Below, in pieces: positions 19,547 through 29,231 of a DNA stretch of 64,000 nucleotides. Origin of the DNA: an uncultured Luteimonas sp. (GTDB taxonomy: Bacteria; Pseudomonadota; Gammaproteobacteria; Xanthomonadales; Xanthomonadaceae); assembly GCA_934541015.1 (NCBI GenBank), contig CAKTDC010000006.1, forward strand, positions 38,688-102,687, given 5' to 3'. The notes under the pieces are model-generated. The model was not told the DNA's origin, did not search any database, and saw nothing but the letters and a program-made list of their open reading frames with translations. Position numbers and translations under genes: made by a program. How positions within the stretch are numbered: position 1 is the first letter of the stretch; the number at the start of each line of letters is the position of its first letter.

Positions 19547-19930
19547 ATGGAGCAGCCCGCCGACTACAGCCTCGAGATCCAGATCGCCACCCAGTTCCTC
19601 GACGACGAGTCGACCCCGGAGCGCGACCGCTACGTGTTCTCCTACACGATCAGCATCCGCAACCTGGGCCGCCTGCCGGCGCAGCTGGTCTCGCGCCACT
19701 GGATCATCACCGACGCCAACGGCAAGGTCGAGGAAGTGCGCGGCGACGGCGTGGTCGGCGAACAGCCCAGGCTCGAACCGGGCGAAGAGTTCACCTACAC
19801 CTCCGGCGCCGTGCTGCAGACGGCGGTCGGCACCATGCAGGGCAGCTACGACATGGTCGGCGACGACGGCACCCGGTTCGACGCGCCGATCCCGCCGTTC
19901 ACGCTCTCCGTGCCGCGCACGCTGCACTGA
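19547..19930 (+). CDS. apaG: ApaG domain protein
   Basis: A 127-residue single-domain protein of the ApaG family (fibronectin-III-like fold, [52 protein letters not shown]). The biochemical role of bacterial ApaG is unsettled. It sits in its usual place between rsmA and apaH. The sequence TTACACT 15 bp before the ATG could be a weak internal -10 box. Confidence 0.97.
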   Translation: MEQPADYSLEIQIATQFLDDESTPERDRYVFSYTISIRNLGRLPAQLVSRHWIITDANGKVEEVRGDGVVGEQPRLEPGEEFTYTSGAVLQTAVGTMQGSYDMVGDDGTRFDAPIPPFTLSVPRTLH

Positions 19931-19949
19931 CCGCGGGGGGCCGGCGAGG

Positions 19950-20774
19950 ATGGCGATCTGGGCGATCGGCGACCTGCAGGGCTGTTACGGCCCGACGCGC
20001 CGGCTTCTGGACCGGATCGCCTTCGACCCGGCCCGCGACCGCCTCTGGTTCTGCGGCGACCTGGTCAACCGCGGCGGCGAATCGCTGCAGACGCTGCGCC
20101 TGGTGCATTCACTGCGCGACAGCGTGACCTGCGTGCTCGGCAACCACGACCTGTCGCTGCTGGCCATCGCCCAGCGCCGCGAGCCCGAGCAGCGCAAGGT
20201 CAACCCGGACCTGCAGGGCGTGCTGTTCGCCGAGGACCGCGACGTGCTGCTCGAGTGGCTGCGCATGCAGCCGCTGCTGCACGTGGACCGCGAGCTGGGC
20301 TGGATGATGGTGCACGCCGGGCTGGCGCCGAAGTGGACCACCCAGCTGGCCGAACGGCACGCCGCGGAAGTCGAGAGGACCCTGCACGGCAGCGGCTACC
20401 GCAAGCTGCTCAAGACCATGTACGGGGACCAGCCCGACTGGTCGCCGAAGCTCTCGGGCACCGACCGCGACCGCGCCATCATCAACCTGCTCACCCGCAT
20501 GCGCTACTGCTCGCCGCGCGGACGCATCGCGTTCGAGGAAAAGGGAGCGCCGGGCAGCCAGCAGCCCGGGCTCTATCCCTGGTACGAAGTCCCCGGCCGC
20601 GCCGCGCGCGACCTGAAGATCGTCTGCGGCCACTGGTCGACGCTGGGGCTGATGATCGGCCACGGCGTCCACGCCATCGATACCGGCGCGGTCTGGGGCG
20701 GCAAGCTCACCGCGCTGCAGATCGATGCCGGGGATGAGTTGCGCATCGTCCAGGTGCCCGGGCGCGACGTCTGA
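19950..20774 (+). CDS. apaH: Symmetrical bis(5'-nucleosyl)-tetraphosphatase ApaH
   Basis: Metallophosphatase that hydrolyses Ap4A symmetrically to two ADP and also removes Np4 caps from RNA in characterised species. The 274-residue protein has the PPP-family metal motifs in order: IGDLQGCYG, FCGDLVNRGGES, GNHDLSLL and MVHAGLAPKW. It is the last gene of the lptD operon and is convergent with folA 27 bp away. No clear terminator hairpin is seen in that gap. Confidence 0.97.
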   Translation: MAIWAIGDLQGCYGPTRRLLDRIAFDPARDRLWFCGDLVNRGGESLQTLRLVHSLRDSVTCVLGNHDLSLLAIAQRREPEQRKVNPDLQGVLFAEDRDVLLEWLRMQPLLHVDRELGWMMVHAGLAPKWTTQLAERHAAEVERTLHGSGYRKLLKTMYGDQPDWSPKLSGTDRDRAIINLLTRMRYCSPRGRIAFEEKGAPGSQQPGLYPWYEVPGRAARDLKIVCGHWSTLGLMIGHGVHAIDTGAVWGGKLTALQIDAGDELRIVQVPGRDV

Positions 20775-20801
20775 AGCCCTGCGTGCATGGCTGCACCTGG
20801 A

Positions 20802-21320
20802 TCAACCCGCCGGACGCCGCCGGTATTCCACGAAATCGAACGCGAACGCATGCCTGTCGTCGGCGGCGCGGGACTCGCGTGCCGCTTCGATCCACGCGCC
20901 GCGGTCGAAGGCCGGGAAGAACGTGTCGGCGTCGTCCACGACGGTATCGACACAGGTCAGGTGCATCGCGTCCGCGCGCGGCAGCAGGAGCGCGTAGACC
21001 TCGCCGCCACCGATCACGCACAGCTCGCCGGCGCCGCTGTCGACCGCCGCCGCCAGCGCCGCGTCGACGCCGCCCACCGCACGCATGCCGTCGAACGGGA
21101 CCGCGCCGCCGCGGGTCAGCACCAGGTTGAGCCGCCCGGGCAGCGCACGCCCCAGCGATTGCGCGGTCCTGCGCCCCATCAGCACCGGCTTGCCCAGGGT
21201 CAGCGCCTTGAACCGCTTCAGGTCGTCGGGCAGGTGCCAGGGCAGCGCGTTGCCGCGGCCGATGCCGCGGTTGCGGTCCATCGCCGCGATCAGCACGATC
21301 CCGGGCGCCGACGCGCTCAT
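20802..21320 (-). CDS. folA: Dihydrofolate reductase
   Basis: NADPH-dependent reduction of dihydrofolate to tetrahydrofolate, regenerating the cofactor that ThyA (22507-23301) oxidises. The 172-residue protein has IAAMDRNRGIGRGNALPWHLPDDLKRFK (substrate loop), VLMGRRTAQSLGRALPGRLNLVL and VIGGGEVYALLLPRADAMHLT. ATG at 21320 overlaps the stop of the preceding unknown gene (ATGA). Confidence 0.96.
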   Translation of the reverse strand: MSASAPGIVLIAAMDRNRGIGRGNALPWHLPDDLKRFKALTLGKPVLMGRRTAQSLGRALPGRLNLVLTRGGAVPFDGMRAVGGVDAALAAAVDSGAGELCVIGGGEVYALLLPRADAMHLTCVDTVVDDADTFFPAFDRGAWIEAARESRAADDRHAFAFDFVEYRRRPAG

Positions 21321-22435
21321 TCCGGAGCGCGCGCGCCGAACTGCAGCCCGAGCTGGCACATCGGGCTGGCGTCCTGCAGCTGGCGGATCAGGTCCTTCTC
21401 GACCGGCGCGCCGTTGAAACGCTCGATCTCCATCTGGTACACGTCGTCGTCGCGCTCCACCTGCCAGCGGCTGATGTCGGTGCGCCGCATCGGGCTGATC
21501 CGGGCGCCCTTGGCCGTGACCAGCTGCGCCGGCAGTCCGGCCAGGGTCGAGGGCTGCGCCGGCGAGAGGTTCGTCGGCCGGTCGTCCTCGTCCTTGTCGC
21601 GCATCCGCGCCGCCATGGTCAGGAACGCGCCGGGCCCTTCTTCGTCGAACGCGGCACGCCCACCGCAGCCCACGGTCAGCGACAGGCCCTGCATCGTCCA
21701 GAAGCCGGCCTTGAACAGGCTGAAGCTGCGCGAACGGAACAGCGGCCGGCCGCTGCCGTCGGTCTGCAGGTAGCTGCCGACCAGCCGCGCCTGCACGCCT
21801 CGGGCCAGGGTGACGCGGCTCAGCGGCGTATCGACCTGGTCGTCCTGCACCGCGAGCCGGGCCTCGGCCTCGAAATCGGCCTTCGCGCGCAGCAGGCCGG
21901 CGTAGTCCGGACGCATCTGCTTGAGCCGCTGCGCAAGCTCCGGCGTCAGCAGCGCGGTATCGGTCGCCAGCACCGACAGCCGCAGCATCGCGCCGTTGAC
22001 CACGCCCGAGATCGACATCCGCTGCGGATAGTCGCCCTCGTCCAGCGGCCCGTCGATGAAATGGAACGGGAAGCCGTCGATCTCCACGCGCGCGGAATCC
22101 CGCGTATCGGGCCTGGACGCCGATTCGCTCGTACTCTCGTCGAAAGCCTCCTGCATCACGGCATTGCTGACGCCCGGGGGCGCCATGTAGCTCACCCCCA
22201 GCATCAGCCTGCGCGGTGGCCCGCCCTCGGGATCGGTCACCTCGATGTGCTGCCACTGCGCCACCGACACCGCGGACGGCCCGCGGCGCTGGTCCTCGAT
22301 CCTGCGCACGGTGTATTCGAACGGCGCCTCGAAGCCGACGCCGAACAGGCCGCTGGCCTGTGCCTGCGCCAGTGCCGGCAGCGGCGCGGCGGCCAGCACC
22401 AGGCACGCCATCCAGTCACGGCATCGCCGCATCAT
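21317..22435 (-). CDS. Exported protein of unknown function between thyA and folA
   Basis: A 372-residue protein with a clear signal peptide (CLVLAAAPLPALAQAQA) and no further membrane segment, so probably periplasmic. I do not recognise the family. Visible features are VAQWQHIEVTDPEGGPPRRLMLGVSYMAPPG, FHFIDGPLDEGDYPQRMSISG and a C-terminal QDASPMCQLGLQFGARAPE. Two adjacent ATGs (22435, 22432) are preceded by GGGAGG at good spacing. It ends in a 4-bp overlap with folA, so it is in the lgt-thyA-folA transcription unit, where no gene normally stands between thyA and folA. Confidence 0.85.
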   Translation of the reverse strand: MMRRCRDWMACLVLAAAPLPALAQAQASGLFGVGFEAPFEYTVRRIEDQRRGPSAVSVAQWQHIEVTDPEGGPPRRLMLGVSYMAPPGVSNAVMQEAFDESTSESASRPDTRDSARVEIDGFPFHFIDGPLDEGDYPQRMSISGVVNGAMLRLSVLATDTALLTPELAQRLKQMRPDYAGLLRAKADFEAEARLAVQDDQVDTPLSRVTLARGVQARLVGSYLQTDGSGRPLFRSRSFSLFKAGFWTMQGLSLTVGCGGRAAFDEEGPGAFLTMAARMRDKDEDDRPTNLSPAQPSTLAGLPAQLVTAKGARISPMRRTDISRWQVERDDDVYQMEIERFNGAPVEKDLIRQLQDASPMCQLGLQFGARAPE

Positions 22436-22506
22436 TCCCCGACCTCCCGCGGCCTTGCCCGCAACCCGGTGTGTGGAAGCCCTGCCCTGCATCGGACGCC
22501 AGCGGC

Positions 22507-23301
22507 TCAGACCGCCACCGGCGCCCGGATCGCCGGGTGCGGATCGTAGCCTTCGATCGCGATGTCGTCGAAGGCGAAGCCGAACAGGTCGCTCACGCCC
22601 GGCGCCAGGCGCAGGCTCGGCAGCGGCCGCGGCTGGCGCGAGAGCTGCTCGCGGGCCTGGTCGAAATGGTTCGAGTACAGGTGGGCGTCGCCGAGCGTGT
22701 GCACGAAGTCGCCCGCACGCAGGCCGGTCGCCTGCGCCACCATGTGGGTGAGCAGCGCATAGCTGGCGATGTTGAACGGCACGCCCAGGAAGATGTCGCC
22801 GCTGCGCTGGTACAGCTGGCAGCTCAGGCGCCCGTCGACCACGTAGAACTGGAACAGGTTGTGGCAGGGCATCAGCGCCATCTTCGGCAGGTCGGCGACG
22901 TTCCAGGCGCTGACCACCAGCCGGCGCGAGTCCGGGTTGCGGCCGATCTCGTCCAGCAGCCACTGCATCTGGTCGACGACCTGCCCGTCCGCGCCTTCCC
23001 AGCTGCGCCACTGCTTGCCGTAGACTGGCCCGAGCTCGCCGTTTTCGTCGGCCCATTCGTCCCAGATCGAGACGCCGTTGGCCTTCAGGTAGGCGATATT
23101 GGTCTCGCCCTTCAGGAACCACAGCAGCTCGTGGATGATCGAGCGCAGGTGCAGCTTCTTGGTGGTGACCAGCGGGAACCCCGCACCGAGATCGAAGCGC
23201 ATCTGCCAGCCGAACACGCTGCGCGTGCCGGTGCCGGTGCGGTCGGACTTCTCCGCGCCGTGTTCGAGCACGTGGCGCAACAGGTCCAGGTACTGCTTCA
23301 T
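22507..23301 (-). CDS. thyA: Thymidylate synthase
   Basis: Converts dUMP to dTMP using methylenetetrahydrofolate. The 264-residue protein shows the classical ThyA pattern: [31 protein letters not shown], the catalytic cysteine in [55 protein letters not shown] and the C-terminus PAIRAPVAV. Length and motifs are normal. It lies 10 bp downstream of lgt and pairs metabolically with folA. Confidence 0.98.
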   Translation of the reverse strand: MKQYLDLLRHVLEHGAEKSDRTGTGTRSVFGWQMRFDLGAGFPLVTTKKLHLRSIIHELLWFLKGETNIAYLKANGVSIWDEWADENGELGPVYGKQWRSWEGADGQVVDQMQWLLDEIGRNPDSRRLVVSAWNVADLPKMALMPCHNLFQFYVVDGRLSCQLYQRSGDIFLGVPFNIASYALLTHMVAQATGLRAGDFVHTLGDAHLYSNHFDQAREQLSRQPRPLPSLRLAPGVSDLFGFAFDDIAIEGYDPHPAIRAPVAV

Positions 23302-23311
23302 CGCCTCTCCG

Positions 23312-24232
23312 TCACTTGTGCTTCGCCGCGCCTTCCGCCACAGGCGCAGGCTGCAGCACCGGCGCCCGCCGCGACCTGAGCAGCCAGTACAGCCCCAGCG
23401 CGACCAGCGGCAGCGACAGCAGCTGGCCCATGGTCAACCAGCCAAAGGCAATGTAGCCGATGTCGGCATCGGGCACGCGCACGAACTCGACCGCGAAGCG
23501 GAACACGCCGTAGAGCAGCGCGAACAGCCCGGCCACCGCGTAGCGCGGTCGCGGCCGCGAGGAGAACCACCACAGCACCGCGAACATGACCGCGCCCTCC
23601 AGGAAGGCCTGGTACAGCTGCGACGGGTGGCGCGCGAACGGGTCGAGCACGCCGGCCTCGAACTGGGCCCGGAGCGTGCTCGCATCCATGCCGGCGAACG
23701 GCGGCGGCACGCCGCTCGGGAACACCACGCCCCAGGACGACTGCGTGTACTTGCCCCACAGTTCGCCGTTGACGAAGTTGCCGAGGCGGCCGAAGCCCAG
23801 GCCCGGAGGCACGATCGGCGCGACGAAGTCGACCACGTCGAAGAAGTGCTGGCGGTGCTTGCGCGCCCACAGCCAGGCCGCCACCAGCACGCCGATCAGG
23901 CCACCGTGGAAGCTCATGCCGCCTTCCCAGATCCTCAGCGCCTGCATCGGGTCGTTGAGGTAGCCGTCGAAGTCGTAGAACAGGATCGAACCCAGGCGGC
24001 CGCCGAGCACCACGCCGATCATGCCGTAGAACATCAGGTCGCCGAAGGCCTCGGAGTTCACCCCGGGCAGGCGGCCGGCGCGGATCCGCCGGCTGCCGAG
24101 CCACCAGGCCAGCAGGAACGCGGCCATGTAGGCCAGGCCATACCAGTGGATCGCCGGCTGGAACGTCCGGCCCATCAGTTCGAAGGCCGGGAACTGGATC
24201 GCGACGGGATCGAGCTGGTGCAGCCGGATCAT
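23312..24232 (-). CDS. lgt: Prolipoprotein diacylglyceryl transferase
   Basis: Inner-membrane enzyme that transfers diacylglyceryl from phosphatidylglycerol to the lipobox cysteine, the first step for every lipoprotein encoded here. The 306-residue protein has about seven membrane segments and the Lgt signature ([18 protein letters not shown] with the conserved Arg and Asn), plus [23 protein letters not shown] and [16 protein letters not shown] at 24232 is used because the upstream extension is Arg-rich and overlaps terC. Confidence 0.97.
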   Translation of the reverse strand: MIRLHQLDPVAIQFPAFELMGRTFQPAIHWYGLAYMAAFLLAWWLGSRRIRAGRLPGVNSEAFGDLMFYGMIGVVLGGRLGSILFYDFDGYLNDPMQALRIWEGGMSFHGGLIGVLVAAWLWARKHRQHFFDVVDFVAPIVPPGLGFGRLGNFVNGELWGKYTQSSWGVVFPSGVPPPFAGMDASTLRAQFEAGVLDPFARHPSQLYQAFLEGAVMFAVLWWFSSRPRPRYAVAGLFALLYGVFRFAVEFVRVPDADIGYIAFGWLTMGQLLSLPLVALGLYWLLRSRRAPVLQPAPVAEGAAKHK

Positions 24233-24236
24233 CGGT

Positions 24237-25079
24237 TCACCCCCGACGTCCCGGACCGCGCTCGACCTCGCCCGCGAAGGAGGCGTCGGTGAGCGTCGCC
24301 GTCGCCGGATCCCCACCGGCGTCCGCGCCCGCCGCGGCCCTGCGCGCGGCCACCGAGCGCATCCACAGGTTCAGCCCCTCCACCGCGATCGAGAAGCCCA
24401 TCGCGAAGTAGATGTAGGGCTTGGGCACGTGCACGTCGAAGCCGTCGAGGATCAGCACCACGCCGATCAGCACGATGAAGGCCAGCGCCAGCATCTTCAC
24501 CGTGGGGTTGTTGTCCACGAAGCGGCCCATCGGATTGGCCGCCAGCAGCATCACCCCCACCGCGGCGAGGATCGCGATCACGCAGATCGTCACCGCGATC
24601 GGGTACGGGAACTCCTGGGTCATGCCGACCGCGGTGATCACCGAATCGAGCGAGAACACGATGTCGATGACCGCGATCTGCAGGATCACCACCGCGAACA
24701 CGGCGGACGCCTTCGGGCCGCCGCCCTGGTCGTCGTGCCCGCCGAAGATCATCTCGCGGATCTCCTGGATGCCCTTGACCAGCAGGAAGATGCCGCCCAG
24801 CACCAGCACCAGGTCGCGCACCGAGATGCCCATGCCGAAGAGCATGAACAGCTCCTTCTCGATCTGCGCCAGGAACGCCAGCGAGATCAGCAGCAGGATG
24901 CGGGTGACGCAGGCCAGCGCGATGCCGAACCGGCGCGCGAACGGCCGCTGCGCCTGCGGCAGCTTGCTGACCGCGATGGAGATGAACACGAGGTTGTCGA
25001 TGCCCAGCACGATCTCCAGCATGGAGAGCGTGAAGATCATCATCCACACGTTCGGGTCGGTGAAGAATTCCTGGAACAT
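24237..25079 (-). CDS. TerC-family integral membrane protein
   Basis: A 280-residue polytopic membrane protein of the TerC/Alx family. The conserved [15 protein letters not shown] and [16 protein letters not shown] stretches carry acidic residues within membrane helices and are thought to bind metal; some members export manganese. [19 protein letters not shown] and [22 protein letters not shown] follow. It lies 4 bp before lgt and 20 bp after dgkA. No manganese riboswitch could fit in that gap. Confidence 0.93.
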   Translation of the reverse strand: MFQEFFTDPNVWMMIFTLSMLEIVLGIDNLVFISIAVSKLPQAQRPFARRFGIALACVTRILLLISLAFLAQIEKELFMLFGMGISVRDLVLVLGGIFLLVKGIQEIREMIFGGHDDQGGGPKASAVFAVVILQIAVIDIVFSLDSVITAVGMTQEFPYPIAVTICVIAILAAVGVMLLAANPMGRFVDNNPTVKMLALAFIVLIGVVLILDGFDVHVPKPYIYFAMGFSIAVEGLNLWMRSVAARRAAAGADAGGDPATATLTDASFAGEVERGPGRRG

Positions 25080-25099
25080 CTAGATACCTTGCTGAGGGT

Positions 25100-25480
25100 T
25101 CACAACCATTTCGGCCCGAGCACCAGCGCCCAGACCGTCACCACGTTCAACATCGCGACGAAGACCGCTGCCGATCCCATGTCCTTGGCGCGTCCGGCCA
25201 GCTCGTGGCGCTCGTCGCCATAGCGGCCGATCACCGCCTCGATCGCCGAATTGAGCAGCTCCAGCGCCAGCACCAGCAGGCAGCTGCCCAGCAGCAGGGC
25301 GCGCTCGATGCCGCTGTCGCCCAGCCACAGCGCCAGCGGCGCCAGCAGCGCCAGCAGGTAGACCTCGAGCCGGAACGAGGACTCGTGCAGCCAGGCCGCC
25401 CGCAGTCCCTGCAGTGACCACACCGCCGCCCTGAACATCCGCGCCGGACCGCGCGGAAGGTGCCCGAACTGGTCGGCCAC
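25100..25480 (-). CDS. dgkA: Diacylglycerol kinase DgkA
   Basis: Small trimeric inner-membrane kinase that recycles diacylglycerol to phosphatidic acid using ATP, 126 residues. It has three membrane helices and the signature ELLNSAIEAVIGRYGDE followed by HELAGRAKDMGSAAVF, which carries the catalytic Glu, Asn, Lys and Asp. The start is GTG at 25480. It is the first gene of a minus-strand run dgkA-terC-lgt-thyA-unknown-folA. Confidence 0.94.
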   Translation of the reverse strand: MADQFGHLPRGPARMFRAAVWSLQGLRAAWLHESSFRLEVYLLALLAPLALWLGDSGIERALLLGSCLLVLALELLNSAIEAVIGRYGDERHELAGRAKDMGSAAVFVAMLNVVTVWALVLGPKWL

Positions 25481-25725
25481 GCCGGATCAGACCAGCGCCC
25501 CGGCACCGGCGGGGCGGCGGAGGAGGGATTGGGGGCCGGAGGGAGGCTCGGCGGGCTGGAACGGCATGGAGGCTGGCTCCTGGCGCCGGAAGCGCCGGAA
25601 TCCGGCAATTTTGCCACATCCGGATCGGACGCCCGTGATTTCCGCGCCCCGCCGCCGTCCGGGAGTTTGCAAGCGGCGGCGCCTGTTGCTTCACTGTCCC
25701 CGGCACCATCACGACCGGAGCCGCC

Positions 25726-26448
25726 ATGCGCCGCCGCCCACCCGGATACCTGCACGCCGCCGCCCTGGTGCTGGGTCTGCTGCTGGCCGGGTGCCAGGGC
25801 GCCCCCCGGCCGGAGGCGCCGGCACCGGCGATCGATCCGGTCTCCTCGCCGCATTGGGCCGACGACATGGCCCGCTTCGCCGCCGAGGACGCGGCCAGCC
25901 CGCCGCCGGCCGATCCGGTCGTGTTCACCGGCAGTTCCTCGGTGCGGATGTGGCAAACGCTCGCCGCCGACTTCCCCGGCGTCCCGGTCCTGAACCGCGG
26001 CTTCGGCGGCTCCCAGGTGCGCGACGCGGTCTGGTACGCAGACCAGGTCGCGATCCGCTACCGTCCCCGGCAGGTGCTGGTCTACGCGGGCGAGAACGAC
26101 ATCGATGCCGGCCGCAGCCCGGAGCAGGTGCTGGCCGACATGGAGGCCTTCGCCGCGCGGCTGCGCCGCGACCTGCCGGAGGTGCGCATCGGCATCCTGG
26201 CGATCAAGCCCAGCCCGTCGCGGATCGCCCAGCTCCCGCGGCAGCAGGAGGCCAACCGGCTGCTCCGGTCCTGGGCGCTCACCCGCGACGGCATCGACTT
26301 CATCGATGTCGCCACGCCGATGCTCGACGCCGCGGGCCAGCCCCGCCGCGAGCTGTTCCTGGACGACATGCTGCACCTGGACGCGAAGGGCTACGCGCTG
26401 TGGCGCGGTATCGTTGCCCCCTACCTCGCGCACGGAGCCACGCCATGA
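25726..26448 (+). CDS. SGNH/GDSL-hydrolase lipoprotein
   Basis: A 240-residue predicted lipoprotein (ALVLGLLLAGC lipobox) with an SGNH hydrolase domain. The blocks are visible: VVFTGSSSVRMW (block I, nucleophile Ser region), VLNRGFGGSQVRD (block II Gly), YAGENDIDAG (block III Asn) and FLDDMLHLDAKGY (block V Asp-x-x-His). It is therefore a likely esterase, deacetylase or lysophospholipase-like enzyme anchored in the envelope. The substrate is unknown. The stop overlaps the ATG of a small membrane protein gene, suggesting coupled expression. Confidence 0.9.
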   Translation: MRRRPPGYLHAAALVLGLLLAGCQGAPRPEAPAPAIDPVSSPHWADDMARFAAEDAASPPPADPVVFTGSSSVRMWQTLAADFPGVPVLNRGFGGSQVRDAVWYADQVAIRYRPRQVLVYAGENDIDAGRSPEQVLADMEAFAARLRRDLPEVRIGILAIKPSPSRIAQLPRQQEANRLLRSWALTRDGIDFIDVATPMLDAAGQPRRELFLDDMLHLDAKGYALWRGIVAPYLAHGATP

Positions 26449-26882
26449 ACGTCCCTCCCCCGGTCGTCGACCGCGACGCCGAGCACCTGCGGCTGATCGC
26501 GATCTTCCACTACGTGTTCGCCGGCCTGGCCCTGCTCGGCCTGGGCTTCGTGCTGATGCACTACATGCTGATGCGCACGGCGATGTCGCCGGAGGTGCTC
26601 GCGCAGAGCCCGAATCCGCCGCCGGCGGGATTCATGGCGATGATCGTCGGCGTCTACGTGCTGATCGGCTCGATGATGCTCGCCGGCGCGCTGCTCAACC
26701 TGCTGGCAGGAAACTTCCTGCGCAAGCGGCGCGCGCGGCTGTTCTGCATGGTGGTGGCCGGCCTGGACTGCCTGCAGGTGCCGCTGGGCACGGTGCTCGG
26801 CGTGTTCACCCTGGTCGTGCTCAACCGCGACTCCGTGCGGATCGCGTTCGACGGACCGGCCGGCCCTTCTTCGCCGCGCTGA
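26445..26882 (+). CDS. Small multi-pass membrane protein, function unknown
   Basis: A 145-residue protein with three or four hydrophobic helices (FHYVFAGLALLGLGFVLMHY, MAMIVGVYVLIGSMMLAGAL, FCMVVAGLDC...GTVLGVFTLVVL). The N-terminus is typical of small DUF-type membrane proteins (DRDAEHLRLIAIFHYVFAGL). I recognise no functional motif. It starts with an ATGA overlap with the SGNH-hydrolase gene and ends 31 bp before the convergent isoaspartyl peptidase gene. Confidence 0.82.
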   Translation: MNVPPPVVDRDAEHLRLIAIFHYVFAGLALLGLGFVLMHYMLMRTAMSPEVLAQSPNPPPAGFMAMIVGVYVLIGSMMLAGALLNLLAGNFLRKRRARLFCMVVAGLDCLQVPLGTVLGVFTLVVLNRDSVRIAFDGPAGPSSPR

Positions 26883-26913
26883 TCGATCAGGGCCGCGACG
26901 CGACCGGCCGCGG

Positions 26914-27939
26914 TCAGTCTTCGCGGAAGATCGCGGTGCCGCGGCTGCCGTCCGCGCCGATCCAGCCGCGGTACATGCCCGAGGTGTTGAACGGCATGGC
27001 GATGTTGCCATCGCGGTCGAGCGCGATCGCGCCGCCGTCGCCACCCAGCGCCGGCACCACGCGCATGATCACCTCGTCGGCCGCCACCTGCAGGCTGTCG
27101 CCGCGATAGGCCACGCGCGCGCAGATGTCGTGCGCGACCGCATTGCGGATGAAGAACTCGCCCCAGCCGGTCCCGGAGACGCCGCAGCGGTCGTCCGCCC
27201 AGGTGCCGGCGCCCACGATCGGGGAGTCGCCGACGCGGCCCCACTTCTTGTTGGTCATGCCGCCGGTGGAGGTGGCGGTGGCGAGATGGCCGTGCACGTC
27301 CAGCGCGACCGCGCCGACGGTGCCGAAATACCGGCCCTTGAGGTCCGCCGGATCGCCGCCGGACGACTGCGCCCCGGCGCGCTCGCGCTCCTGCGCCTGC
27401 TGCAGCTGGCGGAAGCGGGCCTCGGTGTCGAACCAGTCGTTGTCCACGCGCTCGATGCCCGGCTGCGCGTCGGCGAAGGTTTCCGCGCCATCGCCGATCA
27501 GCATCACGTGCGGCGAATGCTCCATCACCGCGCGCGCCAGGCGGACCGGGTTGCGCACCGTGGTCACGCCCGCCACCGCGCCGGCGCGGCGGGTGTGGCC
27601 CTCCATGATCGAGGCGTCCAGCTCGTGCCGCCCCTGCGCGTTGTAGACCGCGCCCTTGCCGGCGTTGAAGCGCGGCGATTCCTCCAGCGCCACCACCGCG
27701 GCCTCGACCGCATCAAGCGCGCTGCCGCCGCCGGCGAGCACCGCGTGCCCGGCGTCGAGCGCGGCGTCGAGCGCGGCGCGGATCCCGCGCTCGTCCCCGG
27801 CCGACAGCTCATCGCGCTCGATCACCCCGGCGCCGCCGTGGATCACCAGCGCGAACCGGCCTGGCCCCTCCGCATTCCCACCTTGCGCATTCGCGTTCAT
27901 CGCCACCAGCACCAGCAACAGGATCAACAGGATGCGCAT
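26914..27939 (-). CDS. Exported isoaspartyl peptidase / L-asparaginase (Ntn hydrolase)
   Basis: A 341-residue N-terminal-nucleophile hydrolase of the plant-type asparaginase/IaaA family. IHGGAGVI near the start, FNAGKGAVYNAQGRHELDASIMEG and the autocleavage site FGTVGAVALD, whose Thr becomes the new N-terminus of the small subunit, are all present. TSTGGMTNKKWGRVGDSPIVGAG forms the substrate site. An N-terminal signal peptide (LLILLLVLVAMNANAQ) indicates periplasmic location, unlike cytoplasmic IaaA of E. coli. It probably releases amino acids from isoaspartyl peptides. Confidence 0.93.
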   Translation of the reverse strand: MRILLILLLVLVAMNANAQGGNAEGPGRFALVIHGGAGVIERDELSAGDERGIRAALDAALDAGHAVLAGGGSALDAVEAAVVALEESPRFNAGKGAVYNAQGRHELDASIMEGHTRRAGAVAGVTTVRNPVRLARAVMEHSPHVMLIGDGAETFADAQPGIERVDNDWFDTEARFRQLQQAQERERAGAQSSGGDPADLKGRYFGTVGAVALDVHGHLATATSTGGMTNKKWGRVGDSPIVGAGTWADDRCGVSGTGWGEFFIRNAVAHDICARVAYRGDSLQVAADEVIMRVVPALGGDGGAIALDRDGNIAMPFNTSGMYRGWIGADGSRGTAIFRED

Positions 27940-27995
27940 GGAGACCCCCGCGCCGAAACCGCAAGGATACCGCGGCCGGTGGCGCCGGCGCGGCG

Positions 27996-29231
27996 CTACT
28001 GCGAGCGCAGCGCCTCGATCGGGTCGAGCTGGCTGGCCTTGCGCGCCGGGTAGTAGCCGAAGAACAGGCCGGTCGCGACCGAGAATCCGGCCGCCAGCGC
28101 CACCACCTGGCCGTTGAGCACCACCGGCAGGTCGCCGAAGCGGCCCACCAGCAGCGCACCGACGACGCCGATCACGATGCCCAGCGCGCCGCCCACCAGC
28201 GACAGCAGCATCGCCTCGGCCAGGAACTGCCTGCGCACGTCCGAAGGCCCGGCGCCGACCGCCATGCGCAGGCCGATCTCGCGGATGCGCTCGGTCACCG
28301 AGACCAGCATGATGTTCATGATGCCGATGCCGCCCACGATCAGCGAGATCGTCGCCACCGCGCCCAGCAGCAGCGACATCAGCCGCGTGGTCGCCGTGCG
28401 CGTGGCCACGATCTCGGAGATGTTGCGCACGCTGAAGTCGTCGTCGGCGCCCGGCCCGATGCGGTGGCGCTGGCGCAGCAGCGATTCGACCTCGCCCTGC
28501 ACGTAGCCCAGGTCGTTGGGGCTGGTCACCGTCAGCGCGATCTGCATCACCGCGCCCGGCGGCAGCCCCATCGCGCCGAGCAGGCGCCGGCGCGCGGTCT
28601 GCATCGGCACCATCATCACGTCGTCCTGGTCCTGGCCGAAGCCGCCCTGGCCCTTGGCCGCGAGCACGCCGACCACGACGAAGGGCACGCGCCCCAGGCG
28701 GACGGTCTGGCCGATCGCCGGCTCGTCACCGAACAGCTCGCGGCGCACGGTTTCGCCGAGGATGACTTCCTTGGCCGCACCGCTGTAATCCTGCGCGTCG
28801 AAGGCCTCGCCCTCGGCGATGGTCCAGCTGTTGATGTCGAAGTAGTCCGGCTGCACGCCCTGCCAGCGGCTGGACCAGTTGTTCTCGGCGTAGACCACCT
28901 GGGTGCTGCCGCTGAGCGAGCCGGACACGAACTGCACTTCGGGGATGTCGCTGCGGATCGCCTCGACGTCGCCCTCGGTGAGGGTGTAGAAGCTCGACGC
29001 ACTCTGGCGCACGCCGCCGGGGCCGCGGCGCGAGCCGGGCGAGATGTCCAGGCGCTGCGAACCCAGGCCCGAGACCATCTTGTCGATTTCCGCCTGCGTG
29101 CCCTGGCCCACCGAGACCATCACGATCACCGCGGCGATGCCGATGATCACCCCCAGCGAGGTGAGCACGCTGCGCATCCAGTTGCCGAGCAGGGCGTGGA
29201 CCGCGGTGCGGATGACGTCGCTGAACTTCAT
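27996..29231 (-). CDS. MacB-type ABC transporter permease
   Basis: A 411-residue permease with the MacB/FtsX topology: one N-terminal helix (SVLTSLGVIIGIAAVIVMVSVG), a large periplasmic MacB_PCD domain (residues about 45-270) and three C-terminal helices (SLLLGAVATISLIVGGIGIMNIML, LLSLVGGALGIVIGVVGALL and one near VVLNGQVVALAAGFSVATGLFFG) ending PARKASQLDPIEALRSQ. It would form a tripartite efflux or export system with the adjacent ATPase and membrane fusion protein. The ATG overlaps the ATPase stop (ATGA). The exported compound is unknown. Confidence 0.93.
   Translation of the reverse strand: MKFSDVIRTAVHALLGNWMRSVLTSLGVIIGIAAVIVMVSVGQGTQAEIDKMVSGLGSQRLDISPGSRRGPGGVRQSASSFYTLTEGDVEAIRSDIPEVQFVSGSLSGSTQVVYAENNWSSRWQGVQPDYFDINSWTIAEGEAFDAQDYSGAAKEVILGETVRRELFGDEPAIGQTVRLGRVPFVVVGVLAAKGQGGFGQDQDDVMMVPMQTARRRLLGAMGLPPGAVMQIALTVTSPNDLGYVQGEVESLLRQRHRIGPGADDDFSVRNISEIVATRTATTRLMSLLLGAVATISLIVGGIGIMNIMLVSVTERIREIGLRMAVGAGPSDVRRQFLAEAMLLSLVGGALGIVIGVVGALLVGRFGDLPVVLNGQVVALAAGFSVATGLFFGYYPARKASQLDPIEALRSQ

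Noticed and set aside
25481..25725. Possible small gene between dgkA and the SGNH hydrolase gene
   Set aside because: Short frames here have no ribosome-binding site or recognisable motif; the region is the divergent promoter gap.
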